The notes under the pieces were generated by a model. The model saw nothing but the letters and a program-made list of their open reading frames with translations. It made no database searches and was not told where the DNA came from. A stretch of 64,000 nucleotides of DNA from Talinum fruticosum (taxonomy: Eukaryota; Streptophyta; Magnoliopsida; Caryophyllales; Talinaceae): assembly GCA_021018815.1 (NCBI GenBank), contig JAITYX010000017.1, positions 1,860,001 to 1,924,000 of the forward strand, given 5' to 3'. The translations under genes were made by a program, and so were the position numbers. Below, piece by piece: positions 28,800-41,622 of the stretch; within the stretch, counting starts at the first letter, position 1; each line of letters begins with the position of its first letter.

Positions 28800-30270
28800 T
28801 TCCAGGTGGGCCTGACCCTCATATATTATGGTATGACGCCATTCCGTTCTTACCGTCTTTTTTTTTTTTTTTTTTTCTTGTCAACGGATACTTTTCCCCT
28901 CTTTGACCTAGATAAATTGACAACCAATGAGTAAGGCTCTCTCAAGTCTCAATGCAATTGAATACACCTATTTTACTCGAGAAAAATAAGTGTTTTCTCT
29001 ACTGTAGTTATTAAAAAAATTATAAATTTAATAATATATATATCAGTTGAGCCGATAGCGACCAATTTTTATTTTACATCAACTTTACTTCAACACATAT
29101 TTGTACATAGTTTTCGGTCAACCATGCAGATGGTTCGGCATCACTATCGACCACTAGAGAGCAGCAAGCCACAATCCCTCGCACTTCCACGCCAAACTTT
29201 AATAGCCAAAGGTTTGGCCATATCGATAATCATCATTTTTGCTTGTTGTCTAGTCCCGGAAGCCATTAATTCACCACTGTGATCCCAAGTGTGCTCATTA
29301 TCATTAGGATTACTGAAGTAATTACAAAATTATTCACAATGAAAGTCATTTGACAACTTTAAAATGTTATATAATTGATGTTTGAAATAAATGTGAGAAT
29401 AAGAACATTAAAAGTGGCTTAGTACACTCAAACTCGATATTAGACTTGTTGTCTTGAAGTTACGAGCAAAGGGGAAAAGCAAAAGGGCTACCATGGGTAG
29501 TTCCTTGGCCACCACCAGTGGTCCTTTGGCAGCCACAGGCCGTGGCAATGCTCAGCAGTGACAGCCAGCAAGTTCTGGCTATCACGGTCACCACCACAGG
29601 CAGTGATGCAGACTGTGGCAGCGAAACTGGCCACCACGGTCTGCATCACGACCTGTGGTGCTGACCGTGGCACTGGACAGAAGCCACAGACTGCTGTTTG
29701 GTTGTAAAATGCTACGGTTTTTGCCTTATTAAGGATATGCTTAATTATCTTATTAATTAATTTAATTAATCTAATTAATTAATTAAGATATATATAAGAA
29801 TTTTACTTAGTGCAGATTATTCATTCATTCTCTCTTCTCTTTCTCTTTAAAACCTATGAAGTTCTTTCCAATGAAAACCTAAATGATGTCTCATCGTGAA
29901 CAATCTTTGTGAGATGGGGCAAATAATACCGTAAAGAAAGTGATCTTTCACACCTTAAGCCTTACACTTTCTCCCTCAAATTTAAGTGATATTCAATTTA
30001 TTCTTCAACATGAAAGATACCCCATAGTAATCCATAACAATCTTATTAGACCAAAATCCTCTATTTTTGTAATAAATATATAAATTTACAATGAGGTATT
30101 GTAATGCACAGATGCAGTAGTAAAATACAAGAAATGGCTTGTCTTGGGCTCTATACCGTCAATTGTTCTGACACTACCAATTGCGGCAATTGCAATGGCT
30201 TTTATATCAGTGTCTCGAAGAATCGGAGCATTTGAAGCCGAACTACATGAAGCTGTTAGACTCTTTAGTA
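28800..30270. other. Intergenic with an LTR-like tract
   Basis: Includes a GC-rich imperfect-repeat block (listed separately), then AT-rich sequence with TATATATAAG near 29790 and pyrimidine-rich sequence to about 29860, which looks like an LTR promoter. I could not find both LTR ends. Confidence 0.3.
29490..29695. repeat. GC-rich imperfect repeats with many short dyads
   Basis: Motifs such as GGCCACCACCAGTGG, GCCACAGGCCGTGGC, CGGTCACCACCACAGG and CTGGCCACCACGG recur in both orientations. A similar block lies at 35911-36140, so the two probably come from one repeat family. Confidence 0.55.
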
Positions 30271-30275
30271 ATAGA

Positions 30276-33200
30276 TTACCATATGTCCTGACAACTACAT
30301 ACACCATTCCTCATATGGTGATAGAAGCTTACATCCTTGACAAAAATTTCTCTTCCAGCAATCTTGGATATGAGTTTAGCTGATGTGTGACAGTCAACAC
30401 ACATCCTTAGATTCTTTGAGACTCGAATTGGCTTGGAAGCATCCGTAGAAATGATCCCGAGACATATAGCAAGCTTTTCTGTGTGTGAACATGAAAATGG
30501 ATCTAGTTCCTCATCTCCATACGCTGGATCCTGCGGAAAATGCCCAGAATCCCGCATGTCATCACCCAACTTATGCCACATAGCCATGACATCATCCAAT
30601 TTTGGAGAACTACCCATTCCTTGCTCTAATGAGTGTAGCATCGAACCAATGTTTATACAACTACACTCCTTTATTCTCATTGATTGAGATTCCCTCACAA
30701 AGCTCCTCAAACTCTTTGAAGAATCCCACAACCCGACAGATGCATATATATTAGAAAGAAGTATATAGTTAGAAGCATTATCTGGTTCAAGTTCAAAGAG
30801 GGCTTGTGCAGCTCGCTCACCTATCCCTGGATTTGAATACGTCCTACACGATCGAAGAAGAGTAGCCCATATGCAAGCATCTGGGGTGAAAGGCATTTTT
30901 TAATTAATTCAAGAGCATCGTCAAGCAAACCAGCAGTTCCCAGGATTCCGACCATACAAGTATAGTGCTCCAGCGATGGAGCAATGCCATATGTATGCTC
31001 CATTAAACTGAAATAACTCCACCCTTCCTCTACCAACCCACCTCGAGCACAAGCTGAAAGAAGAGCAGTGAAAGTTCTACCGTCTGGGCGACTCTCCTGA
31101 CATTCGCATTTGTGCGAAGAGGTCCAGGGCATTCTCAGTCATCCCATGAGCTGCGAAGGACGAGATCATAGAGTTCCATACAGCAACATCTTTAACACTC
31201 TGAGAGTCAAACACCTGTTTAGCATCCCATATGCAGCCACATTTAGCATACATGTCTATCAAAGCACAGCCAAGGTGATAATTGGACTCATCAAACTGAC
31301 ACTTAAGAAGGTAGCCATGTAATTCTTTTCCTAATTTAAGAGTTCCAGTTTCTCCACAGGCAGGCATGAGTATCATAAAGGTTACTGGGCTAGGTTTAAG
31401 CTCTTCTTTCAGCATCTTATTGAAGAGACCAAATGCCTCATATGGCTTTCCTTTACTGATGTAACCTGCCATTAGTGTATTCCACATAACTGTGTTCCTA
31501 TCCTCTGTTCTCCAGAAGACTTCCGCTGCTGAATCCATATCACAACATTTTGAGTACATATCAACAAGTGCACTTGAAACAAAAATATTAGACTCAAGGC
31601 TGTTTTTCACAACATAGCCATGTAATTCCTTCCCTTGACGTCGTAGACCTAAATCAGCACATGCAGCAAGAGCACCATTTACAGTGACAGGATCTGGTTG
31701 AATCAACTTCCTCTTCAGCTGAGTTATAAAGCTGTCACTACAAGGTGATTGCATAGCCTGGAATAATTTCAGAGCTTCGTAACTGAGGCCAGACTGTTGG
31801 TAACCCGATATTAAAATGTTGAAAGTAACAATATTTGGCCGCAGACCAACTTGAAACATTTGATTCAGTAGTTCATACGACTCGTTCTTTTTGCCATCTC
31901 TGGCATAGGCAGCAAGTATTGTGTTATAAGTAATCACATCAGGCCTTGGACCAATGTCTTTCATAGAATTAAAGAGTTTCATACCTGCCCCTACTTTTCC
32001 TTCATTCATGTAAGCTGCAATCATCTCATTCCATACGGCAGGACTTATTTGCTTCGCCCTAACAAAGATGCTTTCAGCACAGTCAATCCTTCCACACTTC
32101 CGATACATATCAATTAATGATCCTTCTACATGAGTATTCCCAGAAAGGCCAAGTTTGATTGATTGTCCATGAATCACTTTTCCTAAATTTAGATCCTTTA
32201 AGCCCGCACAAGCTGGAAGGATGCTAACAAATGTCACAACATTTGGCACCAAGGAAGTCCAAAACATATTAACAAATGCATCTAAAGCATCTTGATAATG
32301 TTCATTCTGGATGCAGCCTGAGATTATTCCATTCCAAGTATTAACCTTAGGCTCCAACCCTCTTCCTTGCATTTCTTCAAGAGATCTTAGAGCCAAATTA
32401 ATCTCACCATTTCGAGCAAAACCAGAGACAAGCGCATTCCAAGAAATCAAATCAGCTTTTACACCGTCCAACCCCATCCTGCTAAATGCATCGATAGCCT
32501 CATCCAAAAGACCATAAGTTGTATAAGCAACAACAAGGGCCGTCCATGAGACCACATCTCTTTCATTCATTGTATCAAAAACTTTCTCTGAATATCTCAA
32601 CACCCCACAATTGGCGTACATATCAATAAGAGCATTCAAAATAAAGATATCCTCTTCCATGCCCTTTCTTACTGCATAACCATGAACCATTTTACCAACT
32701 TCTACCCGCTCCATCATAGAACAAGCTTTCAAAATGGTCGGTACGAGGTATTTGTCAGGTAACATACCATCATTTACCATCATCTCAAACATGGAGAAAA
32801 GTTCAACCCACATCTCCGATCGACAGAGGGCACCTATCAAAGCAGCATAAGCGGGTATTTCTCTTTAGGCATTTCATCGAACAGCTTTCGTGCATCATTC
32901 AACAATTCTGTATTTCGCGAATAGGCTATCACTAACTTATTTGCAACAAAAGCATCAACCTTTAATGCACCGAATTTGACGAGACGTCCATGGACTTGTC
33001 TGCAAGTTGAGGAACTCTCAGAACTGCTAATTCGGTCAAGGAGAGAGAGGCATTCATCAATGTCAGCTTCAGGAACTTTCACAATGGAATTAACAGAACC
33101 ACTTGTACTTTGAGGGACTGAACATAAATGGTTTTCTGGGTATCTGCCCCTTGGGTCTGATAAATCTTTAAGACCCAGAATTTGAGCTCCATTGGCTTCA

Positions 33201-33541
33201 ACTTTGAATGCTGATGGTGCTGAAGTAAGCTTACAGGGGATAGAATTGAGAAAAGGAACGTTATTTATTGGAGTGGAGGGAAGTAATCCATTGAAGGACA
33301 TTTCAGTGTGAATTTGCATTAAATTCAGGTGAGGAGAAGGAGAAGGTTGAGAGAGAATTCTGATATCAATTGAATTGTAAAGCCATAGATGGCGCAAAAA
33401 GGCTCGAGGGAAATGGAGCCTTGCGTGGCTTATCTCTGTTCTAGCAATGAGCAAAGATTGCATTCGACAAGATAAAGGCCCCTTTCCTATCCCTGGATTT
33501 ACCCCTGAAACGCAACGTTTAGGGGATTGTAAAATTGACAA
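30276..33541 (-). pseudogene. DYW-class pentatricopeptide repeat protein gene with three frameshifts
   Basis: A leftward single-exon PLS-class PPR gene of about 1,085 codons in four frame pieces: 33541-32837, 32840-31077, about 31110-30905 and 30896-30276. Repeats such as DIFILNALIDMYANCGVLRY and DVVSWTALVVAYTTYGLLDE are clear, followed by E motifs and a DYW domain. The domain keeps the deaminase HTE (138-140 of the last piece), CVDC (166-169) and the terminal CSC, and ends DIW rather than DYW. Such proteins bind organelle RNA and edit C to U. The frame changes are one base lost near 32860, one gained near 31078 and one lost in a run of six A near 30901. With only these three lesions it may be a recent pseudogene or carry consensus errors. 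The target and Arabidopsis orthologue are unknown. Confidence 0.88.
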
Positions 33542-35030
33542 GGAAAGTGAGGGGAGTAATTTTACTCAAATAATGTAATCTAGTAATTTAGGAAACTAAA
33601 TTGAGGTGTAAAGAATTAGGAAAGATATTTAGTGCATATATTTGATGCAATAAATTCTAAATATATAAATAATATTAGTTGATTACTTTATTTATTCTTA
33701 TTTTATTTATTTATTTTTATTTACTCCCTTATCAAATTCAGTTTTTACTTTTATTTTTATACCTTACGCTCATCCTAAAAAATAGTAAGTATTTATGCAC
33801 GATTTTGTGACATAGGTTCCTCCTTTTCATTTGTTTTAGTCTCATGATTAAAATTAACATCTCGGGTACAATGAATCTTAAATTCGCCCATTGTGTGTGA
33901 GATATGATCATATATCTTAACATTCATTCTATAATAGACAAGGATCAATAATTTTTGAGATCATTTAGTTTTCTTTTGCTGGAAAAAGGGTAAATTAGAC
34001 GGGGAACCTTTAAGTAGTGCTTCTCCCTCAAAAAAAAAAAAAAAAAAAAAAAACCTTCTCACAAGGGACCTGCCTAGGTAATCATCAACTAAATAGAGGG
34101 AAAACAAGTAGATGGGCTATGTGCACAAATTTAGCTACTGTTAACAAGTTTTCTTATGTACCCATTAAACCTAAAAAGTACAAAGTCAAATTGTTGATTT
34201 CGCTTGACACGTTAACTCTTATACGAGTTCCAACCTCAAACTCGATTTTGTTATAAAACAGTTAAATAGTGTGAAAGTTCATACTATTCATGATAAAAAA
34301 AATGTTGTATTATTTTTTGTCAATACCCTCAAAATTTATATTATTCTCGTCTAAAAATCATTTTCCTTTCCTTAATGTCATGGATTATTTTAGAACTTAA
34401 TATTTTTTTTAATAGAAAGGACTTAATATTTAAAACAAGCATTTATAATACAGTAAACGTTTGCATTTTTTAAATGAAGATGAATTTAAATCAGGGGTCC
34501 TCAAGCTTCATTGTAATTCTTATATATTGGTAGTTAAAGTATAATAAGTACGATGTTTAAATTATTTTTAAAAAAATTATATTTAAAAAATTATATTTAA
34601 AAAATTCTTATGTGCATGACATTGTTTTCAACCACCAAGCTTATGGTTAAACCACCATGATATAATTCTCGGAGCATCATCATGGAAGGGGACAGTTGTG
34701 AAGCCCAAACTATAAAAATATTAAGCAAAAGTATTTGATTAATATATGTAATTTTATTTACTAAGAAACTTATTAGTTATAAAAAATTCATGTATTGTGA
34801 TAATTAATATACATATATATTTATATATATGTTTACTAGTTGATGGACCAATTTAGTTAGGAATGATTTAAAAGCGAGCTTAGGAAAATATTTATTTGGT
34901 TTGCTATTTGTTTGAAATAAATAAATTTCAAAGCATGATTACCAACCTAAGGCTTAAACGTCCAAAAATCTACTTTTTCCTTCCCAAAACTTCTGTATTT
35001 AGACAAAAAAAAAAAAAAAATATTGATTGC

Positions 35031-35130
35031 TTGCTCCACTCTTCTTTGCCTACTACTGCATACTATATCCTTAGCTTCGCTTGCTACACTCTTCTTTGCT
35101 TACTGCTGCATACTATATCCTTAGCCCCTA
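35031..35130. repeat. 50-bp tandem duplication
   Basis: TTGCTCCACTCTTCTTTGCC... at 35031-35080 is repeated at 35081-35130 as TTGCTACACTCTTCTTTGCT..., with the shared core CTGCATACTATATCCTTAGC. Confidence 0.9.
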
Positions 35131-35910
35131 GCTCCAAATTTCCATGTTTCATGATCATTACACTCCTCTAAATCTACCGCATAAATAACATAGGAAGCTT
35201 AAATCAGAAATGCTGGTTCACTTTGTCATACAAAAACCAACGGCTCCAAAGAAAAGAAAGCGAGGGAGGGGGAAGAAAACTAAGGGGATTTCATCTTTTT
35301 CAATCTCATTCATTTCAAGTTTCAACCTCCATTATTAAACATTTTTACTAAAGGGTAGAGTAAAAAACAAAGGTAGATGGGTAGAAGGAAGGTTCAAGAA
35401 CATAAGAAACAACAAGAACTTAGCTCTAATAATCTTTATTAAGGTGGGTTTCTTTCTCCTTCTCACTGTATATTACTTTCCAACCAAAATAAATTTCTTA
35501 AGTGGCCTTGCTGACCGACTTTGAATGCTCAAACCTTCATGGAGTTGATGCATGGATGTGTTTTGGAGTGGCTCATTGATATAAATATGTTAAGAGGAAG
35601 TTAGAAAGGAAAAACAAGTAGAAACATGGTCATCATTGTCTACTTATTTGAGCTTCTCTTTTGTTCCTATATAATTTCATGCATGAATATAAAAATATAC
35701 AAAACATGTTTAAATCTTTGTGGTTTTAGGATGACAGAAATGTTAGCTGGAGTTAATTTTTGTTTGAAAATTATTTGGATTGCATGTATGTGTTTAACGT
35801 GTTTTCTTGAGTTAAATATGATACTTATAAGATTATAATTTTTTAAGACAAACCTTTCATAAATAAAATATGAAGACAAAAGGAAAAGAAGAAAAAAGGT
35901 GTGTGGGAGC

Positions 35911-36140
35911 TATTGCCACCCACCATGGGTTCTCCCACGGGTGGTGGGAGAGGCCGTGATGTCCAGCAGTGGCTGAAATAAGTAAAAACATTCACCACTG
36001 GTGTCCCCACGGGCTGTAAGGCAGGCCGTAGTGGATGCCAGAGCCTCCCACTAGTCACTGGGAGGTTTGTGGTGACCTTTATTGCCAACCATTGACTCCC
36101 CTTAGCCGTGGGGAGGTCCGTGGTGGTCTCCAAAGCAATC
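35911..36140. repeat. GC-rich imperfect repeats, related to 29490-29695
   Basis: Recurring CCCACGGGTGGTGGGAGAGG, CCCCACGGGCTG and CCGTGGGGAGGTCCGTGG motifs in an otherwise AT-rich region. The style and spacing match the earlier block. Confidence 0.5.
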
Positions 36141-36371
36141 TTGGACTCTCACAACCTGCGGCCTAGTCCCACGATATTCGTGAACCTTGTATTTTGTGTC
36201 GAGAAACGAGTTTAAGTTTTTGAAGTGTGGTCTCCAGTGTCACCAAACAATTTAATAAACATATACGTAAAGAAATGAGAAAGATAACAACCATAATACA
36301 ACATGAGAAGTTAATGTTTGGGTTTGAGCACTTTACTGGTACAAATTTTAAAAATATGACATGAGATTATA

Positions 36372-36636
36372 TTCCATCCTACGGGCAATGACTTTCACTC
36401 CTAAATCATTAGTCTTTCCGTATAGTAAACTTATATATACGCGTGAGTGGTTCCGAATCCCATCGTGATATACGTTGGGACGGCTCACTGAGCTTCAAAA
36501 TCTAGGAAGGTGACGAATTCCAGCCTTACGGCAATGACTTTTCACTTCTAGATTACGAGTCCTCTCGGATAGAAAACTTGTGTACACGCGTGAATGGTTC
36601 CGAATTTAAATATCGTGATACGTTGGGTCGACTCAC
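36372..36636. repeat. Diverged tandem repeat, period about 147 bp
   Basis: The block 36372-36488 is repeated at 36519-36636. Shared motifs in order are CGGCAATGACTT/CGGGCAATGACTTTC, TACGCGTGAGTGGTTCCGAA against CACGCGTGAATGGTTCCGAA, and CGTGATA-ACGTTGGG. Confidence 0.85.
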
Positions 36637-36821
36637 ATAAATAAGTTGAGTATAAACGTACTAATAAAATTAAGTTAAGTTCCAAATTAAGATGTGATTT
36701 GGTCACATTTGTGAATAAAATGTGAAGCACTTGAGTTCTAATGTATTATGGTTTTCTTATTCAATTAAGAGTGGAGTATGGTACAATAACCTTCTTGATG
36801 CTACTCAATTACTAATATTAT

Positions 36822-38398
36822 CACTACAAGAATCCTCAGGCGATTAGAGATCCAGAAAATTTTGTCGCAAAAATTGTGGTAGCAATTTGAATTTAGAGAC
36901 CAAAAGTTGACAACGGTCTCAATTAGAGATTGATTTAGAGATCGAAAATGGCAGTCTCTGTCAGAGACCAAATAATTTTCGGTCTCTAATTGAGACTGCA
37001 CTGTTCAGTCTTTGACAGAGACTGACAACTTTTTGGTCTCCGTTAGAAACTGACAGGTTTTCGGTCTCCATCAGAGACTAAAAAGCGCTTCTCAATTAGA
37101 GACCAAAATATTTTCGGTCTTTGATTGCGACTAAATATTTCGGTCTCTAATTGAGACGAAAATTGATTTCATTCTCTAATCCAGACGCTTTTTTACTTTT
37201 TTGAGACAAAATTATTAGGCGACATTTATTAGAAATTTCAGTCTCAATTAGAGACCGATTTAGTTTTCGATCTCTAACTTAATTTTGTTTTAAAAAATTA
37301 TTATATATTATTTATCCGACCAAAAATACATATTCAACTTGTATATAAACCCCAACAAAATTACATCCAAGGCACAACATCGACTTTCAAATCACATTCA
37401 CATCCAATATAAACATTACAATTAATTACGAAGTTTCATAACATCAATCCCACAAAACAGTTAACAACAATCAAAGTTGGCAAATAACCAACTTCTATAG
37501 TTATGAACTTCACATCCAAGTCCAAGTAAGTTAGATACGAACAATTAAATTTCCCGACTAAGCATATTCAAGTCTAACTAAGTTTATAAGCATCCAACCA
37601 AGTTAAAACAACAAATTCATACGAAATCTTACGATGAGACATGAGAATTGTTGTTACGTGAAGAGGGGCGGCCAAAAATTTTGAGAAGCTATCGAAACGG
37701 GCATTAAGCTCTAGAAGTGAATTTTGTGCATCCATCTCATTCCTCTGCGCATCCAGTTTGTTTTGTAGTTGCAATGACTCTCGTAGTCCTTATCTAAATC
37801 ATTTTTTCTACATCATCAATATGAATACACATTACAAAAATACCCTCCCCCAAAAAAAAAAAAAAAAAGAAAAAGAAAACAAGCCGGGATGCTGTAGTGT
37901 TGTACTGCAACATGTGTTTTTGGGATCAATTGCTATCATATCTCTATTGCAAAGCAAGACAAACAAACAGGAGGGTGGGCAATGAATACATAGTACTGAG
38001 AGGGTGCTAGGTGGGAGTATTTGTGGGGCTGTTCTGGCTTCTGAATTTTATCCAAATTGCATAAGGACTTGCTCCACCCTTTTGAGATCTTCAGTGTGAT
38101 GAATACATAGTATTGAGATGAAAATGAAATTCGGTCTTTAAATTTTTGAAGACCGAAGTAATTTTAGTCCTAATTGAGATGAAAATGAAATTTGGTCTCT
38201 AAATTTAGTCTCCGTTTGAGTTAAACTTTATCGGTATCTAAATGTGTCTCAAATAGAGTCCACCTGGAGTTTTGGTCGCAATTTGGTCTCAAATGGAGAA
38301 GCGCTTTTTCGTCTCAAATTTCGGTCTCTAAAAACATTAGAGACCAAAATTTTTTCAGTCTCTAAATTCAGTCTCAAGTCGAGCGGTTTGTTATAGTG
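36822..38398. mobile_element. Non-autonomous CACTA (En/Spm) transposon, 1,577 bp
   Basis: The left end is CACTACAAGAATCC; the right end, reverse-complemented, is CACTATAACAAACC. TAT immediately precedes the left end (36819-36821) and follows the right end (38399-38401), the 3-bp target duplication typical of CACTA elements. About 480 bp at the left and 300 bp at the right are packed with GGTCTCTAATTGAGAC-like subterminal repeats in both orientations, the transposase-binding architecture of this superfamily. The interior is largely AT-rich with only a short transposase-like relic, so it would need a partner to move. Confidence 0.93.
37574..37774 (-). pseudogene. C-terminal coiled-coil relic of a CACTA transposase
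   Basis: The minus frame reads MQLQNKLDAQRNEMDAQNSL, then LELNARFDSFSKFLAAP. Gln/Met-rich coiled coils of this kind end many plant Ptta/En/Spm transposases. It lies inside the CACTA element with no catalytic part upstream. Assignment rests mainly on context. Confidence 0.45.
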
Positions 38399-38401
38399 TA
38401 T

Positions 38402-39560
38402 GATTATTAACTTAATTATAATTGTTATTATATACGTGTAAAGTTGTTTTGGTTTTGAGAGGCGAAGGACTCTCATTGAGCGATGGTTGCTCATTCCTCC
38501 ACTTTTACATCTTTTCATATCAAGAGTAAGAGTAAGGTTTTTAGCGAATTTTACCATTTTGGAGGCTGTTTGGATGCTTTTTTATCAACAAGGAATTTTA
38601 TATGTATTGGTTAGTTATGTTTATCTTTGAACTTGACATATAAACCTTATTCAGTGCTTGAGCATATTTGTAATTAAAAGTACGTTGGCATTCATAGATG
38701 CTCTAATTCAGCCTTAGTGGTCTCCACCAAGACTCTATTATTATTGTACTCTATTTTATGTTGTAAGGTTGAGTGAACCCAAGAGTTTTAAGTTTGAAAC
38801 TGTGTGACCTTAAGACTCGTCGTAGCTTCTTTCTCTCAAAAAAAAAATATTGCTAGTTCGAATTCCAAAAGTTTTAAAAATATGTTACGTTTGCTAAGTT
38901 GTTCCCTAGATTAGTTTTAAGGATTTTCGAGAAGGGTCCCGACGATATGATGTCCCTACCCTAGGAGTTACAACAATGTTTCTCTCATTCTTTAATTAAA
39001 AGGATATTCAAGAAAAAGTTATTAAATGTTTTTAGTTAGGAACTTATGATATCATTGAGCTTAGCAATGCTTTTGATTTTTGTAGTGTTACTCATGTACA
39101 GAGGAGAATGTGATGGCTCAACCTATTGCTCATTTTCGATTCTATGATCCTACTAATATAATTTAGTTGATTGATAGTCCAGATTTTGTTTATAATTAAT
39201 CTGTCCACAAAGGATACTGGTTTGATTTATTAATAAAAATTTACCTTTATTTTTATTTAAAAAATAGGTTATCTCATATAAAATCATCTCATCTAAGAGA
39301 TATTATGAGATAGATGTTTCAGAATGCTTTTTAGTAATTTACTTACAATTGATTTTTGATTAAAATTATTTTAGAAAAGTTTGTAATCATACTCATAAAT
39401 TAAAAAATTACTATACCATAAATTATTAATCACCCCCATAAAAATATTTATTTTCTAATATCTTTTGTGTAAAACAGTCTCAACTAAGAATTTATAATAT
39501 AATTAGTTATATAGTTTTTTTGGCACATCATGAGATTATATAATTTAAACGCATGGAAAT
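38402..39560. other. AT-rich intergenic stretch
   Basis: No gene or element end recognised between the CACTA element and the duplicated block at 39564. Confidence 0.5.
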
Positions 39561-39563
39561 ACA

Positions 39564-39766
39564 TTAATCTTACTCGTCAATTAATTTAAAGCTTGCATAA
39601 TATTGAAGTTAAAAGAATTTTAACAATTCAAATGAAATTTACATCTTATCACAAAATTATAGGGTGAGATTATTTCGTGGAAATATTATGGTAAGACAGA
39701 TTACTTGAGAAATGAGTTTTTAAGCGGGTTGTAGTGACTAAATTAATACATTTTAGGGTCCCTTCT
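39564..39766. repeat. Duplicated block A1 (direct copy at 57561)
   Basis: This block, with TTTAAAGCTTGCATAATATT and GAAATTTACAT, recurs at 57561-57764 in the same orientation with scattered substitutions. It ends exactly where the copia element begins; the other copy continues into sequence found here only after the element. Confidence 0.92.
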
Positions 39767-40254
39767 TGTTGGTATATATGTAAATATAAGGACTAAACTT
39801 AGTAGTTGCGGAAGCGAATAGATCGACTGCCGTTCGATAGCCCACAAGTCAATTTCCCGAGTCACGAATCCTCCGAGTCTGGTTGTACTCCGAAGTCCGG
39901 TTCAGTGTCGTCCAGAACAGTATATCCGGCGTCTACTAGAGTCGCCGGAAACAGTCACGTCTCAAACCCGAAGACCCTAAGATGGTCGGTCTAACTGTGA
40001 GGGAGATTAGAGGATTTCTGAGGAGAATCTGAGAGGAGCAACGAATGCTGCGTTGTTCACCGATATGTCAATCTGTGTCTCCCATTACTGATTAAATAGG
40101 AGCATCCGCTCCTATCCTTATTGTTAAGAAGTTGAGTCAATCTCAACTTCATCTGCTATCCCACTTATCCAGGAACCTTTCTTGGATAAGAAGGGAGATT
40201 AATTAAGCGGAAATTAACAGGCCTAAGTGGCCGTTTTATGAACCTCGTCCAACA
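39767..40254 (-). repeat. 3' LTR of the copia element
   Basis: 488 bp, TGTTGG...CCAACA, matching the other LTR base for base except about nine sites. On the minus strand a purine-rich GAGTGGGAGC lies just upstream of it as the polypurine tract. Confidence 0.96.
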
Positions 40255-41272
40255 GCTCCCACTCGGCCACGTAGGCCGTACAATAAAATCTCTAATCCTT
40301 TATATCTCCTCACGTTTCATACCGGGAATGAAGCGTGCGACCAAAAGTAACCAGTAGTGTCATATTAAGTCACCATCTAACTAACATGACACTTTCATAA
40401 GGACAATTCCCCAAACCATTCAAGACATCACCTGTGGCATATATAATCCCTTTATGCCTACTGATATATCATATGATTATATTCCGAATATAATCGCCCG
40501 GGCTGATATGGTGAATACGAAATGGTTTTCCTTAGCCACTCATGATGTTACATCTCGGTAAGATTGCTTTCCTAATGTATTCCGCTGAGCTGTATATTTC
40601 TATAACTCTTGGAGTGTACATTAAAGTAGCAACATCTGACTTAGAATTCACATCATAGTCCTAAGTCAAAGGGAATTGTGTTTTGAAACAATAATGTTTC
40701 AGGATCACACAGTGACAAGGAAGGGAAACTATTGTCACTCCACAAGGTCGTCTTTTTAGCACACACAGTATGAAGTGTGTGTTATGATATAACTCCCACT
40801 AAGGTGAGTCTGTCACTTTTATATCATACGAATTACAAGTCCAAGTTTTTCCTAAAACCTGACTTGAGTCACTGGATTAGCGCACTCAACGTAATCCTGA
40901 TACTTAAATTCGGCTAAAAGGCTTCAATATAAGGTTGTGTTATATTCGATTTTTCTTAAATCTCATCTTAGACTTACTAAGGCGACTATTCATGTATATT
41001 TTTCATACTGTCTGAGTACGAAAAATTAATCAATATTGCACACCTAGTGCCAATATGATTTTAGTCTCATCCTAACCGCTACTCAAGCGTTAGTGTTGAT
41101 TATCTGTGTGACAAGATAATCAGAAGCCTAGTGACATTCAGATGTGCCAATTCATGCAACCAAAGAAAATTATGAACATTCAAAGAAAAAAGAAACACCA
41201 ATCTTTATTTCAATGAGAAAGTTCATCTAAAATGTATGTCCAAAAACCAAAAATACAAGATGTTTCAAATGA
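40255..41272 (-). other. copia 3' untranslated region
   Basis: About 1 kb between the RNase H stop and the 3' LTR. No ORF of note. The polypurine tract lies at its very end (about 40255-40266). Confidence 0.6.
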
Positions 41273-41611
41273 CTAAACTCTATGAAGACCTAAACTCATC
41301 ATATGAGTTTTGAACACATCTCTAGGAGTAGGTTTAGTCAAAGGATCAGCGATCATCTTGTTAGTAGATAAGTATTTGACAACAATCTCTTTCAACTTTA
41401 TAGCGTTCCTCACAAAGTGATAATGCCTTTTAATATGCTTAGCCTTCCTATGAAACTTAGGATCCTTAGCATATTGAATGGCAGCAGTGTTATCGCACCA
41501 CATCTCGACAGGATCGTCAACTTTAGGAGAAAGGTTGACATCCTGGAGAAAACTCCTTAGCCATATTGCCTCCTGAGCGGCAAGGCAACTAGCGACATAT
41601 TCCGCTTCCAT
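41273..41611 (-). pseudogene. copia RNase H, C-terminal part
   Basis: Frame starting MEAEYVASCLAAQEAIWLRS, followed by MWCDNTAAIQYAKDPKFHRK and IADPLTKP. These are the conserved Ty1/copia RNase H blocks (E in MEAEY, D in CDN, and the H-D end). It continues the RT piece after a single-base frameshift near 41650. Confidence 0.9.
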
Positions 41612-41622
41612 AGTTGACAGGG

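Larger units (their letters stand above)
33545..36820. other. AT-rich intergenic stretch
   Basis: No gene recognised. It contains a poly-A run at 34030-34053 and the tandem repeats listed separately at 35031, 35911 and 36372. Confidence 0.45.
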
